DNA of 64,000 bases, from the NCBI RefSeq assembly GCF_002140975.2, contig NZ_CP147247.1, positions 4,081,001 to 4,145,000 of the forward strand. Direction: 5' to 3'. The stretch is from Enterococcus sp. 9E7_DIV0242. GTDB taxonomy: Bacteria; Bacillota; Bacilli; Lactobacillales; Enterococcaceae. Of the stretch, positions 53,058 through 62,105 are shown piece after piece. Position numbers and translations under genes: made by a program. Positions within the stretch are counted from its first letter, which is position 1, and every line of letters starts with the position of its first letter. The notes under the pieces are model-generated. The model searched no databases. It had not been told where the DNA came from and worked only from the letters and a program-made list of their open reading frames with translations.

Positions 53058-53813
53058 TTAATCTTGCACCATTTCCTGTTTCCGTTTGGTTCTTGAAGCG
53101 TGATTGATGACCCAGGCACATTCCTTGGTCATCTCCGGCGTCTTCCAAGAGGAGAGAATCAAGTCGAATTTTTCTGTATCTTCCTTATAGAGATCATTCA
53201 GATTATTGGCGACACTCTTTTGAATGGTCTTATCTGGATCATCCTTTAGATTTGTCAGTAGTTCAGAGTAGGCATCAAAATGCTCAAGAGCAACAAACAT
53301 TTTTTTAGCCCAAGGTAGACGGATACGCAGACATTCGCTAGCAAGGCGCCGAACACGTTTGTTCTCATCAACACTCCATTCCAAAAGCAAAGCCATCGAT
53401 TTTTCGGGAAAAGCGGCAATGATGGGGCGCATACAGAATTCTCCGGTAAAACGTTTGGTTAGCTCTTTGCTAAAGGAGGTACTGGTCTCGAAATCTGTCT
53501 CTCCATACAATTCTACATATTTTCCAAGCGGCCATAACCAATACCCTTCGGTAAACATCCCCAGACTGCCTTCTAATTCAGGGCCAAGAATCTGCTGGAA
53601 AATCTGGATCGTTGCTTGATAATCAAGTGGGATGCTTTCCTTTAGCGCCTGTGCGAGTAATACTTGCCGATCATTAAATTCAAGCTGTTCAAGAGTGGGT
53701 GAAAGCAACGAGAGAAACAATTCTGAATCAAATGCAGGATAGACCTGTGCTATTTTTTGTGCTAAATCATTGGCGTATTCGCATGTATAATAATCCTTAA
53801 CCTTTATGCCCAT
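53058..53813 (-). CDS. DNA alkylation repair protein-like HEAT-repeat protein
   Basis: 251 aa, all-helical with HEAT-like repeats (FCMRPIIAAFPEKSMALLLE, NKRVRRLASECLRIRLPWAK, DDPDKTIQKSVANNLNDLYK), matching the AlkC/AlkD DNA glycosylase superfamily that removes alkylated bases. The characteristic RRLASE and VANNLND phrases are present. Its start overlaps the TetR gene by 17 bases, so it is the last gene of a VOC-TetR-HEAT operon. Glycosylase activity is likely but not certain. Confidence 0.85.
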   Translation of the reverse strand: MGIKVKDYYTCEYANDLAQKIAQVYPAFDSELFLSLLSPTLEQLEFNDRQVLLAQALKESIPLDYQATIQIFQQILGPELEGSLGMFTEGYWLWPLGKYVELYGETDFETSTSFSKELTKRFTGEFCMRPIIAAFPEKSMALLLEWSVDENKRVRRLASECLRIRLPWAKKMFVALEHFDAYSELLTNLKDDPDKTIQKSVANNLNDLYKEDTEKFDLILSSWKTPEMTKECAWVINHASRTKRKQEMVQD

Positions 53814-54396
53814 TTTTTCTAAAACCTTTCAATAAGTGAGTGATTGCAACATGGCATTTGTCTTTATCCAGCATGTCTGTCTCAGCTTGATACAAAGAAA
53901 GATCATTTAGTGCGCCGGAAATCATATGTGCGATCATGCGAACGTCTAAGTTGATCAGCTCGTCGTTCTCTTGAAGGACCAAAAGCTGTTCTTCAAGCAG
54001 AGCAACTGAATTTTCATTATCGATTTTGCGCCACTCGGTCCAATCGATCACGTTAGGTGCATCGATCAGCAAGATTCTTCGATTTGTCTCCAAAGTAGCA
54101 GAGGCGACAAAACCGACACAGCCTAGAACCAGCTGTTCCCAGTTATCATCAGAAGTCATAGCTTCTTTCTCCACATTTGCTCCCACCTCCGTTTGTACCT
54201 GTTTCAATACAGCGAGAAATAGCGCCTTTTTTCCTTTGAAATGGTGGTAGAGCGCACCACGTGTGATATCTATATCCTCTACAATTGCTTCAAGAGAAGT
54301 TTTTGCATAGCCATAGGAAGCGAAGTGTTTTCTAGCGGTTGCTATCAGGTTCTGTGTGGTTTTGATAGAAGCTAGTTCTTTTTTGTTTTTAGTCAT
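53797..54396 (-). CDS. TetR-family repressor
   Basis: 199 aa. N-terminal helix-turn-helix (LIATARKHFASYGYAKTSLE, DITRGALYHHFKGKKALFLA) and a helical ligand domain. ATG 54396-54394 is chosen: GGAG lies 7 bases before it, whereas an ATG six bases earlier would touch the site. The start overlaps the end of the VOC gene by 8 bases, and its stop overlaps the HEAT-protein start. It probably represses its own operon through the 21-base palindrome at 54843-54863. Confidence 0.9.
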   Translation of the reverse strand: MTKNKKELASIKTTQNLIATARKHFASYGYAKTSLEAIVEDIDITRGALYHHFKGKKALFLAVLKQVQTEVGANVEKEAMTSDDNWEQLVLGCVGFVASATLETNRRILLIDAPNVIDWTEWRKIDNENSVALLEEQLLVLQENDELINLDVRMIAHMISGALNDLSLYQAETDMLDKDKCHVAITHLLKGFRKNGHKG

Positions 54397-54808
54397 GTTC
54401 ATTCTCCAAAGTCGTATAGCTTTCCAGATATTCTTCGCTAGGAGGGATATTTTGAATGACATCAATAAGTAATTCGTCAGGACTTTCGATCATAAAATGC
54501 CTCTGTCCAAATGCTTCATTCTTTATCTCCATTATTATAGAAACATCTTTTCTATTGGTAATCTCAGCATAAACCTTGTCGACATCCTCGACCTCAAAGT
54601 TCAGGATGACTCCTTTGCAATTGGCTTTATATTTATCAGGAATCGTCTCATGACTGCTGTCGATTAAAGCTAATTCAAAGTTTTGTTCATTCTTTAAACT
54701 CACATACCACTCGCTTGTAAAGGTTACTTCAAAATGAAAAAGCTCGATAAAGAAGCGTGTTGATTCTTCGATAGTTTGGCTCATAAGTACAGGATAGAAA
54801 CTAGTCAT
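54389..54808 (-). CDS. VOC-family (glyoxalase/bleomycin-resistance-like) protein
   Basis: 139 aa with the paired beta-alpha-beta-beta-beta fold of the vicinal oxygen chelate family (FYPVLMSQTIEESTRFFIEL, GVILNFEVEDVDKVYAEITN, FGQRHFMIESPDELLIDVIQ). First gene of a TetR-controlled operon. Such proteins sequester drugs or detoxify small molecules. The company of a DNA repair homologue and a TetR repressor suggests defence against a toxic compound. Confidence 0.85.
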   Translation of the reverse strand: MTSFYPVLMSQTIEESTRFFIELFHFEVTFTSEWYVSLKNEQNFELALIDSSHETIPDKYKANCKGVILNFEVEDVDKVYAEITNRKDVSIIMEIKNEAFGQRHFMIESPDELLIDVIQNIPPSEEYLESYTTLENEHD

Positions 54809-54836
54809 TTTTTTGTCCTCCTAAATTGTTTTTCTT

Positions 54837-54865
54837 ATTTTAGCATACATACTGTATGTATGCAA
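54837..54865 (-). promoter_or_regulatory. Promoter and palindromic operator of the VOC-TetR-HEAT operon
   Basis: On the minus strand TTGCAT (54865-54860), 17 bases, TAAAAT (54842-54837). The spacer is filled by a perfect 21-base palindrome, GCATACATAC-T-GTATGTATGC (54843-54863), the expected shape of a TetR operator. Confidence 0.85.
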
Positions 54866-54876
54866 TCGAATAAGGA

Positions 54877-54910
54877 ATAAAAAAACTATGACCATCAATA
54901 GATCATAGTT
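54877..54910 (-). terminator. Terminator of the MBL-fold gene
   Basis: AACTATGA (54884-54891) with TCATAGTT (54903-54910); on the minus strand followed by a T-run. Confidence 0.82.
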
Positions 54911-54939
54911 CAAGATATTCAACGAACAGAAGAGAAGTA

Positions 54940-55749
54940 TTAGTCCCACTCAATACTCATCCCAACGCCCACCTCACCAATTGGTATTTCCTGATGGATC
55001 GCTGATTTCGCTGCAAAAGAAACACAGTGACAAGGCAAAAGCTCAGGTATGTTGTTTTCTTTAAAATAGCGAATGGTTTCGGCTAACTGTTCATCTTCCT
55101 CAAACAAGTGAAAGCCACCGATCACACCGCTGATTTTATCAACACCAGTCACTTCTTTGGCGTATTCACAGATATTACAGATACCACTATGAGAACACCC
55201 AGTGATAATATAGATACCCTCTTTTCCTTTGAAAACCAACGCGGAATCATCTAATACATAATCAGCAACATAGGCATCTTCAAGCTTCGTTTCGCCGACC
55301 TGCTGACGAGGTTCAAAATTGACTAGTTGAGGAATTTCTCCCAAGAAAGTAATGTTCGTTGAAACCGAGATCGGCGTTTTAGATAGAGTCAATAGATAAT
55401 TTTCCCGCAGTTTTTCTGCACTTTCAGGAGAACCGATCGCGCCTTCCTCTGCTCTTTTTGGAAAAAAGGTTAAAGGATGTGCGATAATTTCCGGTTTTTG
55501 CTTTGTAAAAAGAGAATCAATATGAACCAATCCGCCCGTGTGATCGTTATGCCCATGTGAAAGAACTAGTTTTTGACTACGCGTCAAATCAACCCCCAGT
55601 TTTTTTGCATTTTCAAAAAAGACATGGCTGTATCCGGTGTCAAAAAGAATCGATTCTTCTTCATCTTCAATAAAAAGAGATAACGCAGGCTCACCATAAT
55701 AATAATGATCGATATAGACATTATTATCCACTAAAACAGTTAATTTCAT
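54940..55749 (-). CDS. MBL-fold metallohydrolase
   Basis: 269 aa metallo-beta-lactamase fold. Metal motif LSHGHNDHTGGL (HxHxDH type), the conserved ITGCSHSGICNI, GGFHLF and a late LPCHCVSF. This set resembles the subgroup related to the dihydropterin-type phosphate synthase of archaea, but the reaction in bacteria is unknown. Ribosome site AGGGGGAATTAAAA. It stands alone, divergent from a VOC-family gene, with only about 95 bp between them. Confidence 0.87.
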   Translation of the reverse strand: MKLTVLVDNNVYIDHYYYGEPALSLFIEDEEESILFDTGYSHVFFENAKKLGVDLTRSQKLVLSHGHNDHTGGLVHIDSLFTKQKPEIIAHPLTFFPKRAEEGAIGSPESAEKLRENYLLTLSKTPISVSTNITFLGEIPQLVNFEPRQQVGETKLEDAYVADYVLDDSALVFKGKEGIYIITGCSHSGICNICEYAKEVTGVDKISGVIGGFHLFEEDEQLAETIRYFKENNIPELLPCHCVSFAAKSAIHQEIPIGEVGVGMSIEWD

Positions 55750-55845
55750 TTTTAATTCCCCCTTATGAACAAATAGTTATTTTTTTAGCATAACATAAGT
55801 TAAAATAGATTGTATAGACTTATATAAATTGTTGGAGGGAAAGAA

Positions 55846-56220
55846 ATGTTTACAGAACAAGTAAAAATCATGTTATATGTGAATGATGTGAATGAATCCA
55901 GTAAATTCTGGCAAAGTATCGGCTTTATTGAAAAAGAAAGAGATGCAGTGGATGGCACGATTGTTGTAGAAATTGCCCCTAGTGAGACCTCATCTACGAG
56001 AATCGTCTTGTACGAGCTGGCTTTCATTCAGCAACATTCTCCAGAGGTAGCTGGAAATACGCCTTCTTTGATGTTTTTCAGTGAAGATATCACAGGTCTT
56101 TATAAAGGAATGCAGGAACAAGGTGTGACTCTTGGGGATCTGGTTCAATTGCCGGGTGGGGACTTGGTATTTAATTTCGCAGATAATGATGGCAATTATT
56201 TTGCTGTATCCGAACAATAA
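55846..56220 (+). CDS. VOC-family protein, second
   Basis: 124 aa VOC fold: VKIMLYVNDVNESSKFWQSI, a strand pair ending IVLYELAF, then PSLMFFSEDITGLYKGM and the closing DNDGNYFAVSE. The ATG follows GGAGGGAAAGAA. It resembles the first VOC protein only in fold. Divergent from the MBL-fold gene; the short shared promoter region suggests co-regulation. Substrate unknown. Confidence 0.85.
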   Translation: MFTEQVKIMLYVNDVNESSKFWQSIGFIEKERDAVDGTIVVEIAPSETSSTRIVLYELAFIQQHSPEVAGNTPSLMFFSEDITGLYKGMQEQGVTLGDLVQLPGGDLVFNFADNDGNYFAVSEQ

Positions 56221-56478
56221 CAGCAGACTCCTATAGAGAATAACAGCTTTAGAAGAGCTGTATCAGAAAGTAGACAAATATATTCAGTGATTCTATACTT
56301 GAAAAGCTGGACGTAGTTGTCTACTTATTTTTTTACTTAATAACTATCTATCATAGAAGCAATTACGCAATGCTAGCTTAGCTTTCCCTAGATTTATCAG
56401 TGATGCAAGCAACACTTTCTTGTTTATAAAGAGAAAAACCTCTACGATAATAAAAGGCTAACGAAAGGAAATTTTACG

Positions 56479-56955
56479 ATGGAATTTGGAGAGAAGATTA
56501 GAGAACTGAGAAAAGAAAATCAACTAACACAGGAACAGTTTGCGGCACAATTAAATGTAACAAGACAAGCTGTATCGAATTGGGAAAATAACCGTAATCT
56601 CCCAGACCTTGAAATGTTGATTTTGATTAGTAGTAAATTTCATATTTCGTTAGATGAATTGATTTTAGGAGGGAACGACATGAACAATATTACAGAAAAA
56701 TTGATACAGGATGGTAGTGAGACCAGACGAGCAAAATTCAATTTATTTTCCATTATTTTTGGGACCTTTCTATTATTATTTGGATTTGCCTGTCTAGTGA
56801 TCAAAGCTAACTCAGTAGAGTATATTGACGCTGCTGGAATTTTACATGAGAATTTCTATTTATTACCGATTGGCTTTCTGTTTTTATTTGTTGGTTTGAT
56901 TGTCTTTATAGTCATAGGAATCAAGTTCCTGTATCATTTGAAAAAAGCTGAATGA
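56479..56955 (+). CDS. XRE-family regulator with two membrane helices
   Basis: 158 aa. N-terminal Cro/CI helix-turn-helix (GEKIRELRKENQLTQEQFAA, NVTRQAVSNWENNRNLP), then a linker and two C-terminal membrane helices (FSIIFGTFLLLFGFACLVI and LLPIGFLFLFVGLIVFIVIG). Membrane-tethered regulators of this type are common in Firmicutes and may respond to envelope signals or sequester themselves at the membrane. The ATG follows GAAAGGAAATTTTAC. The 260 bp upstream contain no gene. Confidence 0.85.
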   Translation: MEFGEKIRELRKENQLTQEQFAAQLNVTRQAVSNWENNRNLPDLEMLILISSKFHISLDELILGGNDMNNITEKLIQDGSETRRAKFNLFSIIFGTFLLLFGFACLVIKANSVEYIDAAGILHENFYLLPIGFLFLFVGLIVFIVIGIKFLYHLKKAE

Positions 56956-57160
56956 GATAGACATACCTAGAAAAAATCCATCTGTATCAAGGTGGATTTT
57001 TTATTTTGCCAGCCAGCATCATAATAAGAACGGACTTTTATAAATTTGTGCAATTATCTACAAGCATAAATCTGGTGTTTCGACTTTTCCATTTTATATA
57101 CTAGAACGGTATGAGTAGAAAGTGACGGATTCTATCACTAAAACATAAAGGAGCTTTACG

Positions 57161-58093
57161 ATGACTTACCAAGTACTTTTATATTATCAATACACGACGA
57201 TCAAAGAGCCGGAACAATTTGCCAAGGAACATTTGGCCTTTTGTCAGTCGTTGCATTTAAAGGGTAGGATTTTGGTGGCAACTGAAGGAATCAATGGGAC
57301 GCTGTCTGGGACAGTAGAAGAGACCAACAAGTACATGGAAACGATGCTGGCAGACGAACGTTTTAAAGATACCTTTTTCAAAGTGGATACTGCGGAAGAA
57401 CATGCCTTCAAAAAAATGTTTGTTCGTGCAAGAAATGAGCTGGTTGCTCTAAATTTGGAAGATGATATCAATCCTTTAGAATTGACAGGAAACTACCTTG
57501 ACCCGGAAGATTTCCGAGAAGCTTTGATCGATGAAAACACTATTGTGTTGGATGCCAGAAATGATTATGAATATGATCTGGGTCATTTTCGTGGAGCGAT
57601 TCGTCCAGACATACGAAATTTTAGAGAGCTGCCACAATGGATTCGTGACAATAAAGAACAGTTTATGGATAAAAGGGTGGTCACCTATTGTACAGGCGGG
57701 ATTCGCTGTGAAAAATTCTCAGGGTGGCTTCTTCGTGAAGGGTTTGAGAATGTTGCTCAGCTGCATGGCGGTATTGCAAATTATGGCAGAGATCCGAAAA
57801 CGCAAGGTGAATTCTGGGATGGGAAGATGTATGTGTTTGATGAACGAATCAGTGTAGAAATCAATAAAGTTGATAAGCAAGTCATCGGGAAAGACTGGTT
57901 TGATGGTACACCGTGTGAACGCTATATCAACTGTGCCAATCCTTATTGCAATAGACAGATTCTTGCCTCAGAAGAAAATGAAGAAAAGCATTTGGGTGGC
58001 TGCTCTCCGGAATGTAGTCAGCATCCGGCAAATCGTTATGTACAAAGGCATCATCTGAGTGAAAGCGAAGTTGCCAAACGACTGGCTCAATGA
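57161..58093 (+). CDS. trhO: tRNA uridine 5-hydroxylase TrhO (rhodanese domain)
   Basis: 310 aa UPF0176/YceA family: N-terminal acylphosphatase-like domain ([19 protein letters not shown]), central rhodanese domain with active cysteine in [16 protein letters not shown], and a C-terminal cysteine-rich zinc-like region ([23 protein letters not shown]). TrhO hydroxylates U34 in some tRNAs, using the conserved rhodanese cysteines. The ATG follows AAAGGAGC. Single gene with its own terminator. Confidence 0.93.
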   Translation: MTYQVLLYYQYTTIKEPEQFAKEHLAFCQSLHLKGRILVATEGINGTLSGTVEETNKYMETMLADERFKDTFFKVDTAEEHAFKKMFVRARNELVALNLEDDINPLELTGNYLDPEDFREALIDENTIVLDARNDYEYDLGHFRGAIRPDIRNFRELPQWIRDNKEQFMDKRVVTYCTGGIRCEKFSGWLLREGFENVAQLHGGIANYGRDPKTQGEFWDGKMYVFDERISVEINKVDKQVIGKDWFDGTPCERYINCANPYCNRQILASEENEEKHLGGCSPECSQHPANRYVQRHHLSESEVAKRLAQ

Positions 58094-58111
58094 ATAAAAT
58101 AGAAAATGTTG

Positions 58112-58154
58112 AACAACGAAAGAACATAAATGTGTGTTTCTTTCGTTGTTTTTT
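58112..58154 (+). terminator. Terminator after trhO
   Basis: Perfect 13-bp stem (AACAACGAAAGAA at 58112-58124, TTCTTTCGTTGTT at 58138-58150), then TTTT. Confidence 0.9.
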
Positions 58155-58201
58155 GTGTTAGTTAAATGGAGAATACATACATAAACAAGCTCTTTTTCTT
58201 A

Positions 58202-58541
58202 TTGACTGAATTGGTAAAATCAAGTATAGTGTATGCAATAACATAGGTTATACGCGTTGAAAAGAAGAGTACAGATTGGTGAATTTTTAAGAGAGCTTCG
58301 GTAGGTGAAAAGAAGCAAAGGAAGCAATTTGGAAGATGGTCTTGGAGCAGATGGTCGTGAATCGTCGAGATAAACGATCAGCGGGAATGCCCGTTATAGC
58401 ATAACAGTATTGATGAACTTGAGAGAGACATCTGTACTGGTTAAGGCTGCAGCTGCAAAGTGGCAGTGAAAAAAGGTGGTAACACGGAGTTAAGGCTCCC
58501 GTCCTTTTCCGCAATTATGCGGGAATAGACGGGGGCTTTTT
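58202..58541 (+). ncRNA. T-box leader of metY-metA, probably methionine-specific
   Basis: Promoter TTGACT (58202-58207), 17 bases, TATAGT (58225-58230). Stem I closes with AGTACAGAT (58269-58277) and ATCTGTACT (58430-58438). The T-box core AAAGGTGGTAACACGG is at 58472-58487. The terminator pairs GCTCCCGTC (58495-58503) with GACGGGGGC (58528-58536), followed by T5. Candidate AUG specifiers are at 58413-58415 (followed by A) and 58387-58389. Uncharged tRNA(Met) would favour antitermination and expression of methionine synthesis genes. Confidence 0.9.
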
Positions 58542-58610
58542 GCTTATAACAACGACGCGATTGAGATGAATGACAAAAAATGAAGCAGAGAAATCATGGA
58601 GGGATCGATT

Positions 58611-59882
58611 ATGGAATTTGAAACAAAATGTTTGCATGCGGGCTATCAGCCGGGAAACGGGGAACCCAGAGTAGCACCAATCGTTCAGAGTACGACGTAT
58701 ACGTATGATTCAACAGAGGAGATCGGGAAGCTTTTTGATTTAGAAACAGCAGGATATTTCTACACGCGGATCGGGAATCCAACAACGAATGCAGCCGAGG
58801 AAAAAATTGCAGCATTAGAAGGCGGCGTTGGTGCTCTATGTACAGCTTCGGGACAGGCAGCTACTTTTTTTGCTATTTTAAACATTCTGGAATCTGGAGA
58901 TCATCTCGTTTCTTCTTCTTATGTTTATGGAGGGACATTCAATTTATTTGCACATACCTTTAGAAAAATGGGAATCGAGGTCACTTTTGTCGATCAGACA
59001 GCACCGTTGGAAGAGTTAAAAAAAGCGATTCGTCCCAACACAAAAGCCGTATTCGCTGAGACGATCGCGAACCCGGCGATGCACGTTCTTGATATTGAAA
59101 AATTTGTTCAGCTGGCGCATGAAGCAGACCTACCGTTTATCATTGACAATACCTTTGCGACGCCGTATTTCTGTCGACCAATTGAGTATGGAGCAGATAT
59201 CGTGATTCACAGTACCACAAAATACTTGGATGGTCATGCGGTACAAACAGGTGGTGTGATCGTTGATAGTGGAAAGTTCAATTGGAATAATGGCAAGTTT
59301 CCTCAATTGAGCGAGCCAGACGTGACTTACCACAATTTGGTTTATACAGAAACCTTTGGCCCTGCGGCTTATATTACGAAAGCCCGTGTGCAGCTGATGA
59401 GAGATATAGGTGCAACACCGTCTCCGCAGAACTCTTTCTTGTTGAATCTGGGCATGGAAACACTAGCAGTTAGAATGGATCGACACTATCAAAATGCGTT
59501 AGCGGTTGCTGCCTTTTTAAAAGAACAACCATCTGTTTCATCAGTGACGTATCCTGGTTTGGAAAGTGATGAAAACTATGCGTTGGCTCAAAAATACGTG
59601 CCAAATGGCTTGTGTGGTGTGATCTCGTTTGAAGTAGGTGCTGGAAAAGAAGCAGCAGCGAAATGGCTTGACGCCCTATCCTTGGTATCCTTAGAGGTTC
59701 ATGTAGCGGATATTCGGACATGTGCGTTGCATCCTGCAACATCTACTCACCGTCAACTGTCAGACGAGGAATTGAAAAATGCCGGTATTTCTCCTGGACT
59801 GATTCGTATTTCCTGTGGAATCGAAAACGTTAAGGATATCCTGGCAGACTTAAAACAAGCATTTGAACAATTGGAGGCTTAA
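58611..59882 (+). CDS. metY: O-acetylhomoserine sulfhydrylase (homocysteine synthase)
   Basis: 423 aa PLP enzyme of the Cys/Met metabolism family. N-terminus FETKCLHAGYQPGNGEPRVA and YFYTRIGNPTTNAAEEKIAA; the PLP lysine is in IVIHSTTKYLDGHA; C-terminal LGGVE-type helices as in MetY. It makes homocysteine from O-acetylhomoserine and sulfide. ATG 58611 is set by GGAGGG 10 bases before it; an ATG at 58596 overlaps that site. Controlled by the T-box and followed 5 bp later by metA. Confidence 0.92.
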   Translation: MEFETKCLHAGYQPGNGEPRVAPIVQSTTYTYDSTEEIGKLFDLETAGYFYTRIGNPTTNAAEEKIAALEGGVGALCTASGQAATFFAILNILESGDHLVSSSYVYGGTFNLFAHTFRKMGIEVTFVDQTAPLEELKKAIRPNTKAVFAETIANPAMHVLDIEKFVQLAHEADLPFIIDNTFATPYFCRPIEYGADIVIHSTTKYLDGHAVQTGGVIVDSGKFNWNNGKFPQLSEPDVTYHNLVYTETFGPAAYITKARVQLMRDIGATPSPQNSFLLNLGMETLAVRMDRHYQNALAVAAFLKEQPSVSSVTYPGLESDENYALAQKYVPNGLCGVISFEVGAGKEAAAKWLDALSLVSLEVHVADIRTCALHPATSTHRQLSDEELKNAGISPGLIRISCGIENVKDILADLKQAFEQLEA

Positions 59883-59887
59883 GTGGA

Positions 59888-60823
59888 ATGCCAATCAAAT
59901 TGATTGAAAATTTTCCTGCAAAACAGGTACTGGAAAAAGAAAATATATTTGCTATCGATAATGAACGGGCAGCAACGCAGGATATTCGTCCACTGAAACT
60001 GATAATCTTGAACTTGATGCCAAATAAAATAGATACAGAAACGCAGTTATTGCGATTGATCAGTCAAAGTCCGTTGCAGATCGATGTCGATTTTTTAAAG
60101 ATTTCATCTCATGAGCATAAAAACACCAGCGTGACACATCTGGCGCAATTCTATCTGGCCTTTGGTGAACTAAAGGATAAAACCTATGATGGAATGATTA
60201 TTACCGGAGCACCGGTGGAGCAAATGCCTTTTGAAGAAGTAAACTACTGGCAAGAGCTGATGGAGATCATGGATTGGAGTCAGACCAATGTGACCTCTGT
60301 TATCCATATCTGTTGGGGCGCGCAAGCCGGGCTATACCATCATTATCAAGTAGATAAGACAAGCTATGATAAGAAGCTGTTCGGTATTTATAGTCAATAT
60401 CCGCAAGAAAATCATCGCTTGTTCCGAGGCTTTGATGATCGGTTTGATACGCCACAATCTCGCTACACAGGCATCAATGAAAAGCAGATCGATCCGGCGC
60501 GTCTTCGAGTGATTGCTAGTAACCCGGATATTGGTGGTACGATCTTCATCTCTACAGACGATCATGATATTTTTTTGTTAGGTCATTTTGAATACGACAC
60601 AGAGTCGTTGAAGCAAGAATACCTTCGTGACAAGGAAAAAGGTCTGGATACTGCAATGCCTGAGAATTATTTCATTGATGATTCTGTAGAAAAAGGAATC
60701 TGTAATACATGGCGCAGTCATGCTCATTTGTTGTATCTCAATTGGTTAAACGATGTTTATCAGCTGACACCATACGATCTGAACGAAATTTTAACGATTC
60801 AGAAAAAGCGATTGAAAAGGTAA
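59888..60823 (+). CDS. metA: Homoserine O-acyltransferase (acetyl type likely)
   Basis: 311 aa MetA family. It activates homoserine for sulfhydrylation. Motifs: RPLKLIILNLMPNKIDTETQ, active cysteine in IHICWGAQAGLYHHY, and the catalytic His-Glu pair in LLGHFEYD. MetA enzymes of Firmicutes mostly use acetyl-CoA despite the succinyl name, which fits the adjacent O-acetylhomoserine enzyme. Translation probably couples to metY: GGAGG lies in the last metY codons. It ends before a hairpin terminator. Confidence 0.94.
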   Translation: MPIKLIENFPAKQVLEKENIFAIDNERAATQDIRPLKLIILNLMPNKIDTETQLLRLISQSPLQIDVDFLKISSHEHKNTSVTHLAQFYLAFGELKDKTYDGMIITGAPVEQMPFEEVNYWQELMEIMDWSQTNVTSVIHICWGAQAGLYHHYQVDKTSYDKKLFGIYSQYPQENHRLFRGFDDRFDTPQSRYTGINEKQIDPARLRVIASNPDIGGTIFISTDDHDIFLLGHFEYDTESLKQEYLRDKEKGLDTAMPENYFIDDSVEKGICNTWRSHAHLLYLNWLNDVYQLTPYDLNEILTIQKKRLKR

Positions 60824-60832
60824 TATTTTATG

Positions 60833-60861
60833 AAGAGGAGTTGTTTTTAGCTCCTCTTTTT
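60833..60861 (+). terminator. Terminator after metA
   Basis: Stem AAGAGGAG (60833-60840) with CTCCTCTT (60851-60858), then TTTT. Confidence 0.87.
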
Positions 60862-60931
60862 AGACTGTATTTATGGCTCATATTGCCTATGAGGTCAGTT
60901 TGTGCCAAACTTGATAGGAGAGGTGAGAAGT

Positions 60932-62029
60932 ATGGAAAAATTATTTATCAGTCCCAGTAAATATGTTCAGGGGGAGCAGGTGCTTCAGCAAAGTGCCGAT
61001 TATTTGAAGGGATTAGGAAATACCCTTCTATTACTTACAGATTCCTTTGTCTGGGATATGATGGGCAGCAACTATGAAGAATACTTGAAAAGAGCCGGAC
61101 TGTCGGTGGCGTCTGTTATCTTTTCAGGAGAAGTATCTCCTGAAGCGATTCAGGAAGTGACAGAAACTAGTGAAGCGAAAGGAGCTGAAGTTCTTGTTGC
61201 TCTGGGCGGTGGAAAAATCATTGATCTAGGAAAGGCGATAGCCGCTAAACAACAGCTAAAGCTGGCGATTCTGCCAACTACCGCTTCAACAGATGCTCCA
61301 ACGTCCTCTGTCTCTGTTATCTATGAAGCCGATGGACGTTTCAGAAATTATGAATTTTATCAAAAAAATCCGGACCTTATTCTCGTAGACACTGCTGTGA
61401 TCGTGAATGCACCAGCACGTCTTTTAGCTGCTGGAATTGCGGATGGACTATCAACAGCGATTGAAGCGCGAGCAGTCTGGAAAAAGCAGGGACAGAACAT
61501 ATTGGGAAAAGCTCCTACATTGACGTCCTTAGCCATTGCTGAAAAATGTGAAGAGATCCTGTTTTCTTATGGGTTGCAAGCAATAGAAGATAATAGGAAT
61601 AAGACTGTGACACCAGCCTTTGATGCAGTTGTTGAAGCCAATACCTTGATGAGTGGACTAGGGTTTGAGAGTGGAGGCTTAGCAGCAGCACATGCATTGC
61701 ATAACGGCTTTTCAGCGATTCATGGAAAGGCAGATCAACTGATGCACGGAGAAAAGGTAGCCTTTACGACTTTGGTGCAATTGGTCTTGGAAGAACAGCC
61801 GGAAGCAGTTTTGAAACGCCATGTTGATTTTTACAGGAAGCTGGAGCTGCCGACAACATGTGAAGAAATGGGACTTGATCCTAAGGATGAGCAACAACTT
61901 TTAGCGATTGCTCGACAGTCTATGGTTAAGGGAGACAGTTTACAGCAAATGCCGATGGTGCTGACTGAACAAGCTATTATTGAGGGGATACGTAAACTGG
62001 AGTCATTCATTTCTGCAAATTATTCTTAA
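60932..62029 (+). CDS. gldA: Glycerol dehydrogenase-like iron/zinc alcohol dehydrogenase
   Basis: 365 aa, GldA-type family III polyol dehydrogenase. NAD motif VALGGGKIIDLGKAIAAK, then LPTTASTDAPTSSVSVIY, metal Asp in AAGIADGLSTAIEARA and metal histidines in AAAHALHNGFSAIHG and LMHGEKVAFTTL. It oxidises glycerol to dihydroxyacetone with NAD+. ATG 60932 follows GGAGAGGTGAG; an in-frame GTG 30 bases upstream has no site. Single gene with no dihydroxyacetone kinase next to it. Confidence 0.92.
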   Translation: MEKLFISPSKYVQGEQVLQQSADYLKGLGNTLLLLTDSFVWDMMGSNYEEYLKRAGLSVASVIFSGEVSPEAIQEVTETSEAKGAEVLVALGGGKIIDLGKAIAAKQQLKLAILPTTASTDAPTSSVSVIYEADGRFRNYEFYQKNPDLILVDTAVIVNAPARLLAAGIADGLSTAIEARAVWKKQGQNILGKAPTLTSLAIAEKCEEILFSYGLQAIEDNRNKTVTPAFDAVVEANTLMSGLGFESGGLAAAHALHNGFSAIHGKADQLMHGEKVAFTTLVQLVLEEQPEAVLKRHVDFYRKLELPTTCEEMGLDPKDEQQLLAIARQSMVKGDSLQQMPMVLTEQAIIEGIRKLESFISANYS

Positions 62030-62048
62030 AAAAACAACATAGATTTAA

Positions 62049-62100
62049 ACCGACCTCCAAAAGCTAGATTTCTGGTCTAACTTTTGGAGGTCGGTATTTT
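62049..62100 (+). terminator. Terminator after gldA
   Basis: Perfect 15-bp stem (ACCGACCTCCAAAAG at 62049-62063, CTTTTGGAGGTCGGT at 62081-62095), then ATTTTTA. It also lies just past the stop of the convergent transporter gene. Confidence 0.92.
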
Positions 62101-62105
62101 TATGA

